A stretch of DNA of 5,491 nt from an uncultured Maribacter sp. (GTDB lineage: Bacteria; Bacteroidota; Bacteroidia; Flavobacteriales; Flavobacteriaceae): assembly GCA_905479535.1 (NCBI GenBank), contig CAJQMW010000472.1, positions 1 to 5,491 on the forward strand, read 5' to 3'. This document shows positions 1 to 5,491 of the stretch, one piece after another (position 1 is the stretch's first letter; the number at the start of each line of letters is the position of its first letter). Under the pieces are notes generated by a model, which saw only the letters and a program-made list of their open reading frames with translations, was not told where the DNA came from and ran no database searches. The position numbers were made by a program, and so were the translations under genes.

Positions 1-10
1 GTTTCCATTA

Positions 11-64
11 GTACGCAGTTGCAGTGGGCAGTTGTCGTTTACTCCCCACTGCAATTGCCAACTG
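11..64. repeat. Hairpin-forming intergenic repeat built from CAGTTG/CAGTGG units
   Basis: Bases 15-28 pair with 45-58 to form a 14-bp stem with a single G-T wobble (18 with 55) and a 16-base loop. The short unit GCAGT recurs at 15, 21 and 28, and its complement appears at 48-52 and, degenerately, at 58-64, so several alternative pairings are possible. There is no T-run on either side, so it does not look like an intrinsic terminator. No family-like protein can be read through it. My recollection is that similar CAGTTGGCAGT-type repeats are scattered between genes in many flavobacterial genomes; that is inference and was not checked. It lies about 95 bases before the first recognisable codons of the patatin remnant and may mark an old rearrangement edge. 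Confidence 0.55.
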
Positions 65-97
65 TTTACTTGAAAGGTTTTTAGAAGCTTAAGCGAA

Positions 98-125
98 ATG
101 CACTAAAGTGCATAGTTTTAACTAT
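98..125. repeat. Two overlapping short palindromes, possible protein-binding site
   Basis: ATGCACT-AA-AGTGCAT (98-113) is a perfect inverted repeat with 7-base arms. It overlaps a second one, ATAGTT-TT-AACTAT (112-125), with 6-base arms. A smaller palindrome, GCTTAAGC, sits just before them at 87-94. Such dyads can be operator sites, but the only reading frame that follows is a decayed gene with no start codon, so any regulatory role would be a relic or belong to something outside the window. The sequence shows the symmetry; the function is a guess. Confidence 0.3.
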
Positions 126-157
126 AGCTAAGACCAATAAATATAAGGGGCATCCTC

Positions 158-741
158 GATTTTGATTTTTTTTCAGAAACCAATACCAATGTTAAAGGAG
201 CAACCAACGGTTACACCAAGTTAGGATCGGGTTATGAAAAAAGAATCGCTTTAAAAGAGAAAAGTACAGGGATTATTGGTGCTTCCGCCAATTTCATTTT
301 TGAGGATCAATTACAGACCGGTGATGTCTCTTTTCTCGATTACGGGTATGCTCCAAAATACTTTTTGGGCGGGAATTTAGTGAAACCTAGAAAAGAAACT
401 TATATTTTTTCCGGATTGAACGAAGATGAATTGAATGTAAGCCAGTTTACGAAACTCGATCTTGGCGTTCAATTCCAATACATCACATAATTTCTATATA
501 ACACCGCATTACAGCATTGCCTAGGTCGGGTTCGATGACTTTGATGAGTATGTAGGCCGAGTCTTTTCCCCAAATGGCAGCTGGCATTAGTATAGAAACC
601 AGCTTTGTTATGTCTGAGGGCGCAAATATTTCTTTTGAATCATTTGTGGGGCCTGTAAATCTTGATGTATCCTGGGTTAACGTGAGCAATAAGGTAAGGG
701 TATTTTTTAGTGTCGGAATACCTCTCAATCGGTCAAATTGA
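158..741 (+). pseudogene. Patatin-like phospholipase, C-terminal (beta-barrel) remnant, broken by two frameshifts and a stop
   Basis: Translation in three successive + frames gives one continuous family-like protein tail of about 194 residues. Frame one (158-490) includes NGYTKLGSGYEKR, GIIGASANFIFED, YFLGGN and QFTKLDLGVQFQYIT. Frame two (492-587) reads FYITPHYSIA, a TAG stop at 522-524, then VGFDDFDEYVGRVFSPNGSW. Frame three (589-741) includes SIETSFVMSEGANISFE, SFVGPVNLDVSWVN and FFSVGIPLNRSN, then TGA. Dropping one T at 488 removes both the first stop and the first shift, and dropping one T at 588 repairs the second. This pattern resembles the C-terminal outer-membrane barrel part of the long (about 700-plus residue) patatin-like phospholipases of Flavobacteriia, judged from memory. 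The catalytic patatin domain (GXSXG Ser, DGG Asp) and any start codon are missing, so most of the gene is gone. The frame is technically open from 128, but 128-157 does not look family-like. Single-base assembly errors could explain the indels but not the missing 5' part. Confidence 0.7.
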
Positions 742-776
742 TGGTATTTAGTTTCATTTAGTATCTCTCCAGATAT

Positions 777-959
777 TTACAAATTGCCATTTCTTGATTC
801 TTCATCCCCCAATGCGTCCTTATAGTTTAAGGATGAATAGTGAACCTTGATCAGCAAATCCCCATCCGGAAGATCATCTGTGGACTTTGATTGAATTTTC
901 CCTACAAAATCCCCATCCCGTTCTTCAACGACAAAGGCCTTAAACTCTTCTTGTTCCAA
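777..959 (-). pseudogene. YhdH/AcuI-type acrylyl-CoA (quinone) reductase, N-terminal fragment
   Basis: The family is NADPH-dependent MDR reductases that reduce acrylyl-CoA to propanoyl-CoA, normally about 325-330 residues. Only the first ~50 residues survive here: FKAFVVEERDGDF at the start, DLPDGDLLIKVHYSSLNYKDAL at residues 29-50 (the conserved N-terminal GroES-like segment). Family similarity stops at about base 810 and ten unrelated residues follow before TAA. The whole NADPH-binding Rossmann domain is missing, so no activity is expected. The first possible start is TTG (957-959), four bases after the stop of the dehydrogenase gene; no ATG is present near the expected start, another sign of decay. 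It sits last in the - strand operon and its broken end faces the 3' end of the patatin remnant, which implies a deletion between 741 and 810. It could still be translated as a short nonfunctional peptide. Confidence 0.75.
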
Positions 960-963
960 AATT

Positions 964-2331
964 TTAATTGATCCAAATTGTTTTAGTGTTTACAAATTCC
1001 CTAATTCCGTAACCGGAAAGTTCTCTGCCATAACCACTGTTTTTGACACCTCCAAATGGTAGCCTTGGATCCGATACAACAAGCTTGTTTACAAAACTGC
1101 TACCTGCCTCGAGTTTCAAGGCAACCCTTTCACCGCGTTCTTTGTCGCCGGTAATGACTCCGGAACCTAATCCGAACTGGGAGTTGTTGGCGAGTTCAAT
1201 GGCGTCTTTTTCGTCCTTGGCCCTTATGACCGAGGCCACCGGCCCGAACAATTCATTGTCAAAACCCTCCATTCCCGGTTCTAAATCTGCAAGGATTGTG
1301 GCAGGGTAGTAGGCTCCTTTTCTTTCAGGAATAGTTCCCCCTAAAACCAATTTCCCTCCTTGGGATAGTGTTTTTTCCACTTGGCCATGAAGTTCGTCAC
1401 GAAGATCGGCACGTGCCATGGGGCCATAATACGTATCATCATCTGTGGGATCTCCCATTTTGGCCGCTTTCATCTTTTTGGCGAACAGTCCCATAAATTC
1501 ATCGTAAATAGCATCAAGTACGACGAACCTTTTGGCGGCTATACAAGTCTGCCCATTATTCTGTAATCTTCCAAAAGTCGCTAAATCCGTTGCTTCCTCA
1601 AGATCAGCATCATCTAAAATCACATAAGCGTCACTGCCTCCCAACTCCATAACCGTTTTCTTCAGGTTTTGACCGGCAATGGATGCCACCGAGCGTCCTG
1701 CGGGGTCGCTCCCCGTGAGCGTAACGGCAACTATATTGTCGTTTTCTATAACTTCCTTTACTAGGTTGGAACTGACGTTCAGATTAGTAAAGGCCCCTTC
1801 TGGAAATCCCGCTTTCGCAAAAGCACCTTCCAAGGCAATGGCACAACCTTGCACGTTCGAGGCGTGCTTTAAAACCCCTACATTACCTGCCATCAAAGCA
1901 GGTACGGCAAAGCGGATTACCTGATAGAAGGGAAAATTCCACGGCATCACGGCCAAAACAACACCAATGGGCTGGAAGGTTACATAGCTTTTGGTTGCCT
2001 CGGTCTCTACCGTTCTATTCGCTAACAGCGTACTGGTATTATCCGCATAATAGCGACAGATCCACGCACATTTTTCAATCTCCTTACGTGACTGACCGAT
2101 AGTTTTTCCCATCTCCTCGGTAGCCAGTTGTGCATATTCCTCCCTATTATCATCCAGCACTTCCGCCAATTTGTGCATGAGTTTAGCGCGTTCTTCATAC
2201 GAACGTTTTTTCCAAGAGTTGAACGTTATATTGGATTGGGCCACTTTCTTCTTGACCTCTTCCGGGCTAATGCGCTCGTATTCCGCTACTTTTTCTCCCG
2301 TTGCAGGATTAATTGTTACAGTTTTTGACAT
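964..2331 (-). CDS. sad: NAD-dependent succinate-semialdehyde dehydrogenase (Sad/YneI-like aldehyde dehydrogenase)
   Basis: This 455-residue cytoplasmic enzyme should oxidise succinic semialdehyde to succinate with NAD(P)+. It shows the full ALDH signature: the oxyanion Asn in MPWNFP (N132), coenzyme-contacting Lys in LLKHAS-like VLKHAS (K155), TGS at 206-208, general base Glu in MELGGSD (E229), nucleophilic Cys in NNGQTCIAAKRF (C263), ELFGPVA with E360, and the C-terminal PFGGVKNSGYGREL. GPMARADLRDELH and QVEKTLSQGGKLVLGG are close to E. coli Sad (YneI) as I remember it, more so than to the longer GabD. Length matches the Sad group (about 455-462). The ATG (2329-2331) starts five bases after the ThDP-enzyme stop, which suggests translational coupling; there is no Shine-Dalgarno box, as is usual in Bacteroidota. 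All catalytic residues are present and the gene looks intact. Aldehyde specificity is assigned by family; another small aldehyde is possible. Confidence 0.92.
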   Translation of the reverse strand: MSKTVTINPATGEKVAEYERISPEEVKKKVAQSNITFNSWKKRSYEERAKLMHKLAEVLDDNREEYAQLATEEMGKTIGQSRKEIEKCAWICRYYADNTSTLLANRTVETEATKSYVTFQPIGVVLAVMPWNFPFYQVIRFAVPALMAGNVGVLKHASNVQGCAIALEGAFAKAGFPEGAFTNLNVSSNLVKEVIENDNIVAVTLTGSDPAGRSVASIAGQNLKKTVMELGGSDAYVILDDADLEEATDLATFGRLQNNGQTCIAAKRFVVLDAIYDEFMGLFAKKMKAAKMGDPTDDDTYYGPMARADLRDELHGQVEKTLSQGGKLVLGGTIPERKGAYYPATILADLEPGMEGFDNELFGPVASVIRAKDEKDAIELANNSQFGLGSGVITGDKERGERVALKLEAGSSFVNKLVVSDPRLPFGGVKNSGYGRELSGYGIREFVNTKTIWIN

Positions 2332-2336
2332 CGTTT

Positions 2337-3995
2337 CTATTTTTTTATTTTTTCTGAATACTCCTTGATAAGGATGTTCAGTATTTTGTGGTTAAGGGAG
2401 TAATCAACTGCTAAGTCGATGATTTGAATACCACTTGAATTTAGGGCAATTTCCAAGGTTTCTTTAAAACTTTGTACGGAATCGGGGCGGTAACCCGAAG
2501 CTCCGAAGCTCTCGGCATATTTTACAAAATCGGGGTTATCGTAATCAAGTCCGTACTGCGGGAAACCATCCTCCTCCTGTTTCCATTTTATCATTCCATA
2601 AGCATTATCGTTAAGGATAATGACCACTAAATCGATTTGCAAACGAACGGCCGTTTCCAGTTCCTGTGAATTCATCATAAATCCTCCGTCCCCGTTGACC
2701 GAAATCACTTTTCTGTCCGGATTTAATTCTTTTGCCATTATAGCAGAGGCAAGTCCTGCTCCCATAGTGGCCAAGGCGTTGTCCAAAATCAAACTGTTTT
2801 GGGCGTATGCCGGATAGTTTCTGGCAAACCAAATTTTATAAATGCCATTATCCAGGGTTACGATTCCATCCTCGGGCAGAACGTCCCTAGTTATTTTGAC
2901 CGTTCTTTGCGGCAGAATGGGAAAGCGGTCGTCTTTTTCATACTTTGATAAATGGGTAGCCACATTATTTTTCACAGCCAGAAAGAAGTCCAGGTTCCAT
3001 TGCTTGGCGTTATTTTTTAAAGCTTTCGTCAATTGTGATATGCTATTGGCAATATCGCCTATCACATTGAGTTGCGGAAAATAGACTTCATCTATTTCAG
3101 CGGGGAAGAAATTCACGTGGATGACCTTACGCTTGTCCTTGGAATGCATAAAAAATGGAGGCTTTTCAATAGTATCATGCCCCACGTTGATAATGAGGTC
3201 TGCAGCCTTTATTGCCTCATGTAAAAAATCATAATCCGATAAAGCCGCAGTTCCCAAGTAAAGGGGGTGGCGTTCGTCTATAATTCCTTTGCCCATTTGG
3301 GTATTGAAAAAAGGAATGGCCAAAGTGTCCACAAACTCCGTCAGCGCCTTGCTGGCCCGTTTGCGGTTGGCTCCGGCCCCAATGAGAAGTAGCGGTTTTT
3401 CCGCCTTTTTTATCATTTTGACGGCCCGGTTGATCGTTTTGCTTCCGGCTGAGGGAATTTGATAATCCACCACTTCAAAAATGGTGCTTTCGGTCACTTC
3501 TTCCCGTGCAATATCCTCCGGCAACTCGATATGTACGGCACCGGGACGTTCTTCCTGGGCCAATCTAAAAGCTTCCCGAACAATGGAAGGTAAAAGGGCT
3601 GCATGGTTTACTTGTTTGGTAAACTTGGTCAAAGGCCGCATCATTTCTACCACATCAATAATTTGAAACTTTCCCTGCTTGCTCTTTTTTATTGGTTTTT
3701 GGCCCGTAATCATTACCATTGGCATCGCACCTAGTTGGGCATAGGCGGCCGGGGTGACCAAATTGGTGGCACCCGGCCCCAGCGTCGATAGGCAGACACC
3801 GGGTTTACCCGTAAGCCTGCCGTAGGTAGCTGCCATAAATCCGGCACCTTGCTCATGGCGTGTAAGCACTAATTTTATGGTATCCGATTTACGTAGGGAT
3901 TCTAAGAAATCAAGGTTTTCTTCCCCGGGCAAGCCAAAAATATATTCGACCCCTTCGTTCTCCAATGCTTTGATAAATAAATCCGAAGCCTTCAT
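2337..3995 (-). CDS. Acetolactate synthase large subunit-like ThDP enzyme (AlsS-like; possible 2-oxoglutarate decarboxylase)
   Basis: This 552-residue thiamine-diphosphate enzyme has three domains: an N-terminal PYR domain (~1-170) with FGLPGEENL and the catalytic Glu in TRHEQGAGF (E48); a central domain (~190-325); and a C-terminal PP domain (~360-540) with the metal/ThDP motif from NGDGGFMMN (G435-D436-G437) to NDN (462-464), followed by AYGMIKWKQ. The central domain reads VGHDTIEKPPFF where biosynthetic AHAS large subunits have the FAD-contacting RFDDRVTG, so it resembles FAD-independent catabolic AlsS. No ilvN/ilvH small subunit lies beside it. Annotation pipelines would call it acetolactate synthase (2 pyruvate -> 2-acetolactate + CO2). 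However, similar proteins paired with SSADH in cyanobacteria decarboxylate 2-oxoglutarate to succinic semialdehyde, and SSADH follows here after 5 bases. Fold and cofactor are secure; the substrate is not. Start ATG (3993-3995) gives the expected N-terminus; 38 bases separate it from the upstream dehydrogenase gene, without a clear ribosome-binding site. Confidence 0.9.
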   Translation of the reverse strand: MKASDLFIKALENEGVEYIFGLPGEENLDFLESLRKSDTIKLVLTRHEQGAGFMAATYGRLTGKPGVCLSTLGPGATNLVTPAAYAQLGAMPMVMITGQKPIKKSKQGKFQIIDVVEMMRPLTKFTKQVNHAALLPSIVREAFRLAQEERPGAVHIELPEDIAREEVTESTIFEVVDYQIPSAGSKTINRAVKMIKKAEKPLLLIGAGANRKRASKALTEFVDTLAIPFFNTQMGKGIIDERHPLYLGTAALSDYDFLHEAIKAADLIINVGHDTIEKPPFFMHSKDKRKVIHVNFFPAEIDEVYFPQLNVIGDIANSISQLTKALKNNAKQWNLDFFLAVKNNVATHLSKYEKDDRFPILPQRTVKITRDVLPEDGIVTLDNGIYKIWFARNYPAYAQNSLILDNALATMGAGLASAIMAKELNPDRKVISVNGDGGFMMNSQELETAVRLQIDLVVIILNDNAYGMIKWKQEEDGFPQYGLDYDNPDFVKYAESFGASGYRPDSVQSFKETLEIALNSSGIQIIDLAVDYSLNHKILNILIKEYSEKIKK

Positions 3996-4033
3996 AACGC
4001 AAACATTATTTAGATTTTTCTTTATAGCCTATA

Positions 4034-5050
4034 TTAGAATACGATGACATTCTTGCCGATACTTTTACCCAACTCTTGTAATCGGTGCGCTTCCTTAAGA
4101 TTTTCTACGGTGAAGCCTTCCAAGGTGGTCTTCAAGGTGGTTCTTATGGCTCCCGCTTCCAATAGTTCGGAAAGGTGGTTTAGGATTTCGTGCTGCCTGG
4201 CCATATCGCTAGTTTGGTGCATGGAACGTGTGAACATGAACTCCCAAGAGAGGGAAACGCTTTTGCTTTTTAGGATATCTAGATTCAAGGGTTTACTGCT
4301 TCCGGTAATGGACACAATATGGCCTTGGGGTTTTATGATTTCGGTTATATTGTCCCAATAGCTTTCTAAATCGACAAAGTCTAAAATATAGTCGACTTCA
4401 CCGTGATCTATCGTCCTTAGTTGCTCTCTGATGTCATTGTGATGATTGATAACAAAATCCGCACCCATATCGGTACACCATTGAACGGAATCTTCCCGTG
4501 ACGCCGTCGCGATAACCGTTAGGTTTCCCAGTTTTTTGGCCAATTGAATTGCGATGGAACCAACCCCGCCGGCACCTGCCAATATCAAAACAGATTTTCC
4601 TTTATCCTTTTCGGGGTCTACCCTAATGCGGTCAAAAAGGGCTTCGTAAGCGGTCAATCCCGTTAATGGTATTGCCGCGGTTTCCGCGATTGTCAAATTT
4701 TTAGGCTTACGGCCTACAATACGCTCATCGATAAGCTGGTATTCTGCATTGCTGCCACTTCTGGTGATGTCGCCGGCATAGTAGACTTCGTCGCCTACTT
4801 TGAATCTTGCCGTTTTTTCGCCGACGGCCTCCACGATGCCTACGGCATCCCACCCAATGATCTTAGGGGATTCTAGAACTTCATCTTTTGCTGCGTTCTG
4901 TCGGACCTTATAGTCCACAGGATTGACGGAGTTCGCCTGTACCCGTACTAAAAGGTCATACCCTGAAGGGCTTGGTTTTAAAGTTTCAAATTCGATAAAA
5001 CTGTTTTCTTCGGTAATGGGTAACGATTCTTTAAATCCTATTGCTTTCAT
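4034..5050 (-). CDS. Zinc-binding alcohol dehydrogenase family protein (MDR; NADPH:quinone oxidoreductase-like)
   Basis: This 338-residue medium-chain dehydrogenase/reductase is full length. An N-terminal GroES-like domain (~1-125) holds VQANSVNPVDYKVR (37-50), GWDAVGIVEAVG (66-77) and FKVGDEVYYAG. A Rossmann domain (~126-270) holds the nucleotide-binding AGAGGVGSIAIQLAK (158-172). The C-terminal end (ENLKEAHRLQE... GKNVIVF) matches the family of the TIGR02817 'zinc-binding alcohol dehydrogenase family' type and S. aureus-like zinc-type ADH proteins. Despite that name, the catalytic zinc ligands (the Cys and GHE of classical ADH) and the four-Cys structural zinc loop are absent, so an NADPH-dependent carbonyl/enone or quinone reductase is more likely than an alcohol dehydrogenase. 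It is first of the intact genes in the operon, and two stops in its own frame (TGA TAA, 5060-5065) fix the start at the ATG at 5048-5050. Its substrate is unknown; context suggests carbonyl or aldehyde handling. Confidence 0.88.
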   Translation of the reverse strand: MKAIGFKESLPITEENSFIEFETLKPSPSGYDLLVRVQANSVNPVDYKVRQNAAKDEVLESPKIIGWDAVGIVEAVGEKTARFKVGDEVYYAGDITRSGSNAEYQLIDERIVGRKPKNLTIAETAAIPLTGLTAYEALFDRIRVDPEKDKGKSVLILAGAGGVGSIAIQLAKKLGNLTVIATASREDSVQWCTDMGADFVINHHNDIREQLRTIDHGEVDYILDFVDLESYWDNITEIIKPQGHIVSITGSSKPLNLDILKSKSVSLSWEFMFTRSMHQTSDMARQHEILNHLSELLEAGAIRTTLKTTLEGFTVENLKEAHRLQELGKSIGKNVIVF

Positions 5051-5062
5051 CTTGTGTCGTTA

Positions 5063-5167
5063 TCATTTTGTATTGTTATCAATATGTTCTTCATAAGACA
5101 ATACCTCATAGGTCTCTTCGTTGAGCCTATTTATTTTGTCCTAGCCATAGGCATCTGGGTGGGCTTG
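5063..5167 (-). pseudogene. C-terminal tail fragment of an unidentified protein, interrupted by a TAG
   Basis: Reading the - strand in the frame that ends at TGA 5063-5065 gives QAHPDAYG, a TAG at 5141-5143, then DKINRLNEETYEV and LSYEEHIDNNTK. The composition is that of an ordinary soluble protein tail and it ends 12 bases before the alcohol dehydrogenase ATG, the spacing of an upstream operon partner. No start codon exists in this frame in the stretch. The frame overlaps, shifted by one, the end of the haloacid dehalogenase fragment. I cannot name the family. The likeliest explanation is the 3' end of a lost gene joined to another fragment by deletion; a chance open frame of 25 codons after the TAG is also possible. 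Confidence 0.35.
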
Positions 5168-5255
5168 TGAAAAGCTGCCCGACACCTTTTTTGATATTGC
5201 CCAAATCTAACAGGGACTTATTGACGTCGAAGAACAATACTTTAGATGCTTTCAT
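5127..5255 (-). pseudogene. Haloacid dehalogenase type II, N-terminal fragment
   Basis: From the ATG at 5253-5255 the - strand encodes 42 residues beginning MKASKVLFFDVNKSLLDLGN. The segment VLFFDVN-x-x-LLDL is HAD motif I, with the nucleophilic Asp at residue 10; the flavobacterial type II dehalogenases I recall read FFDVNETLLDL at the same place. Resemblance ends near residue 28 (KKGVGQLF), after which the frame runs into unrelated residues and a TAG. A functional enzyme needs about 220-240 residues, including the cap domain and motifs II-IV, so this is a dead remnant. It lies directly upstream of the operon, on the same strand. The identification rests on one short but distinctive motif. 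Confidence 0.55.
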
Positions 5256-5491
5256 AGATGGTGTATTAATAAGGTTTTTTATCTGAATCTTTCCAATAAT
5301 ATCTCAGCAACCGATTAGTCGTTAAAACGTTTTGGCGATGGTCGCCAATTCTTTCTTTGGCAACTTTCTCTTCTCCGATAAAGATATAATTCCTTGAACT
5401 TTTTATTTGACAATAAGAACTCGTCTTGAGTTGTTCTTTTACCTGCAATTTTCACATTTTGCCCCCTAATTTTGTCTTTTTCTCCCACCGT
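5256..5491. other. Right edge: no identifiable gene
   Basis: These 236 bases are AT-rich and hold nothing I can name. Two overlapping - strand frames are open: one of 59 codons without a start, entering from the window edge and stopping at 5315-5317 (it includes DEFLLSNKKFKELYLYR), and one of 60 codons from an ATG at 5446-5448 to a TAA at 5266-5268 (it includes GEEKVAKERIGDHRQN and LLRYYWKDSDKKPY). Both have a lysine/arginine-rich, protein-like look, and they could be two halves of a frameshifted gene tail, but neither matches a family I recognise. No Bacteroidota-type promoter (TTTG...TAnnTTTG) is convincing here, so the operon promoter may lie further upstream, beyond the window. Confidence 0.4.

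Noticed and set aside
15..58. Hairpin as an intrinsic terminator
   Set aside because: Neither flank carries the required T-run, and the repeated internal units fit a dispersed repeat better.
483..728. 81-residue open frame on the - strand
   Set aside because: It lies antisense to the patatin remnant, whose + strand reading has clear family-like residues; the - strand product looks like nothing.
762..775. TATCT-CTCC-AGATA dyad as a terminator for the - strand operon
   Set aside because: The stem is only 5 AT-rich base pairs and no T-run follows on either strand.
4023..4033. TATAG-C-CTATA palindrome in the spacer between the dehydrogenase and ThDP genes
   Set aside because: It is short and AT-rich, lacks a T-run and has no matching second copy; chance is enough to explain it.
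5202..5209. TAGATTTG on the - strand, fitting the Bacteroidota -7 consensus TAnnTTTG
   Set aside because: It falls inside the conserved LLDLG codons of the dehalogenase fragment, and no TTTG-like -33 element sits at the usual spacing (the nearest TTG is about 25 bases away).
3993..5255. Three - strand starts sharing ATGAA(A/G)GC as a possible conserved leader
   Set aside because: The similarity covers only Met-Lys-Ala codons and does not extend upstream, so it is coincidence.

Overview
The window most likely comes from a member of the Bacteroidota, probably a marine Flavobacteriaceae relative. This is inferred from a moderately AT-rich sequence, gene starts without a Shine-Dalgarno box, and the remembered flavobacterial look of the proteins. 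No marker gene proves it.

Layout. Bases 1-157 are noncoding and hold a hairpin-forming repeat (11-64) and two small palindromes (98-125). Bases 158-741 on the + strand carry the 3' remnant of a patatin-like phospholipase, which can be read only by passing two frameshifts and one in-frame stop. Bases 777-5050 are a tight, co-directional block on the - strand. In transcription order it holds a zinc-less MDR-type alcohol dehydrogenase/quinone oxidoreductase (5050-4034), an acetolactate-synthase-like ThDP enzyme (3995-2337), an NAD-dependent succinate-semialdehyde dehydrogenase (2331-964), and the first ~50 codons of a YhdH/AcuI acrylyl-CoA reductase (959-777). The spacers are 38, 5 and 4 bases, so the block is very probably one operon whose last gene is truncated. 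Upstream of the operon (5063-5255) lie two more fragments: the first codons of a type II haloacid dehalogenase and the tail of an unidentified protein. They look joined by a deletion. I could identify nothing in 5256-5491.

How the genes may work together. The ThDP enzyme is of the FAD-motif-lacking, catabolic AlsS-like type and has no regulatory small subunit next to it. It sits 5 bases before a succinate-semialdehyde dehydrogenase. The same pairing encodes the 2-oxoglutarate decarboxylase/SSADH bypass of the TCA cycle in cyanobacteria (Synechococcus sp. PCC 7002 A2770/A2771). A 2-oxoglutarate -> succinic semialdehyde -> succinate shunt is therefore a serious alternative to acetolactate synthesis, but substrate cannot be decided from sequence alone. 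Three intact genes bracketed on both sides by broken genes suggest a locus shaped by repeated deletions.
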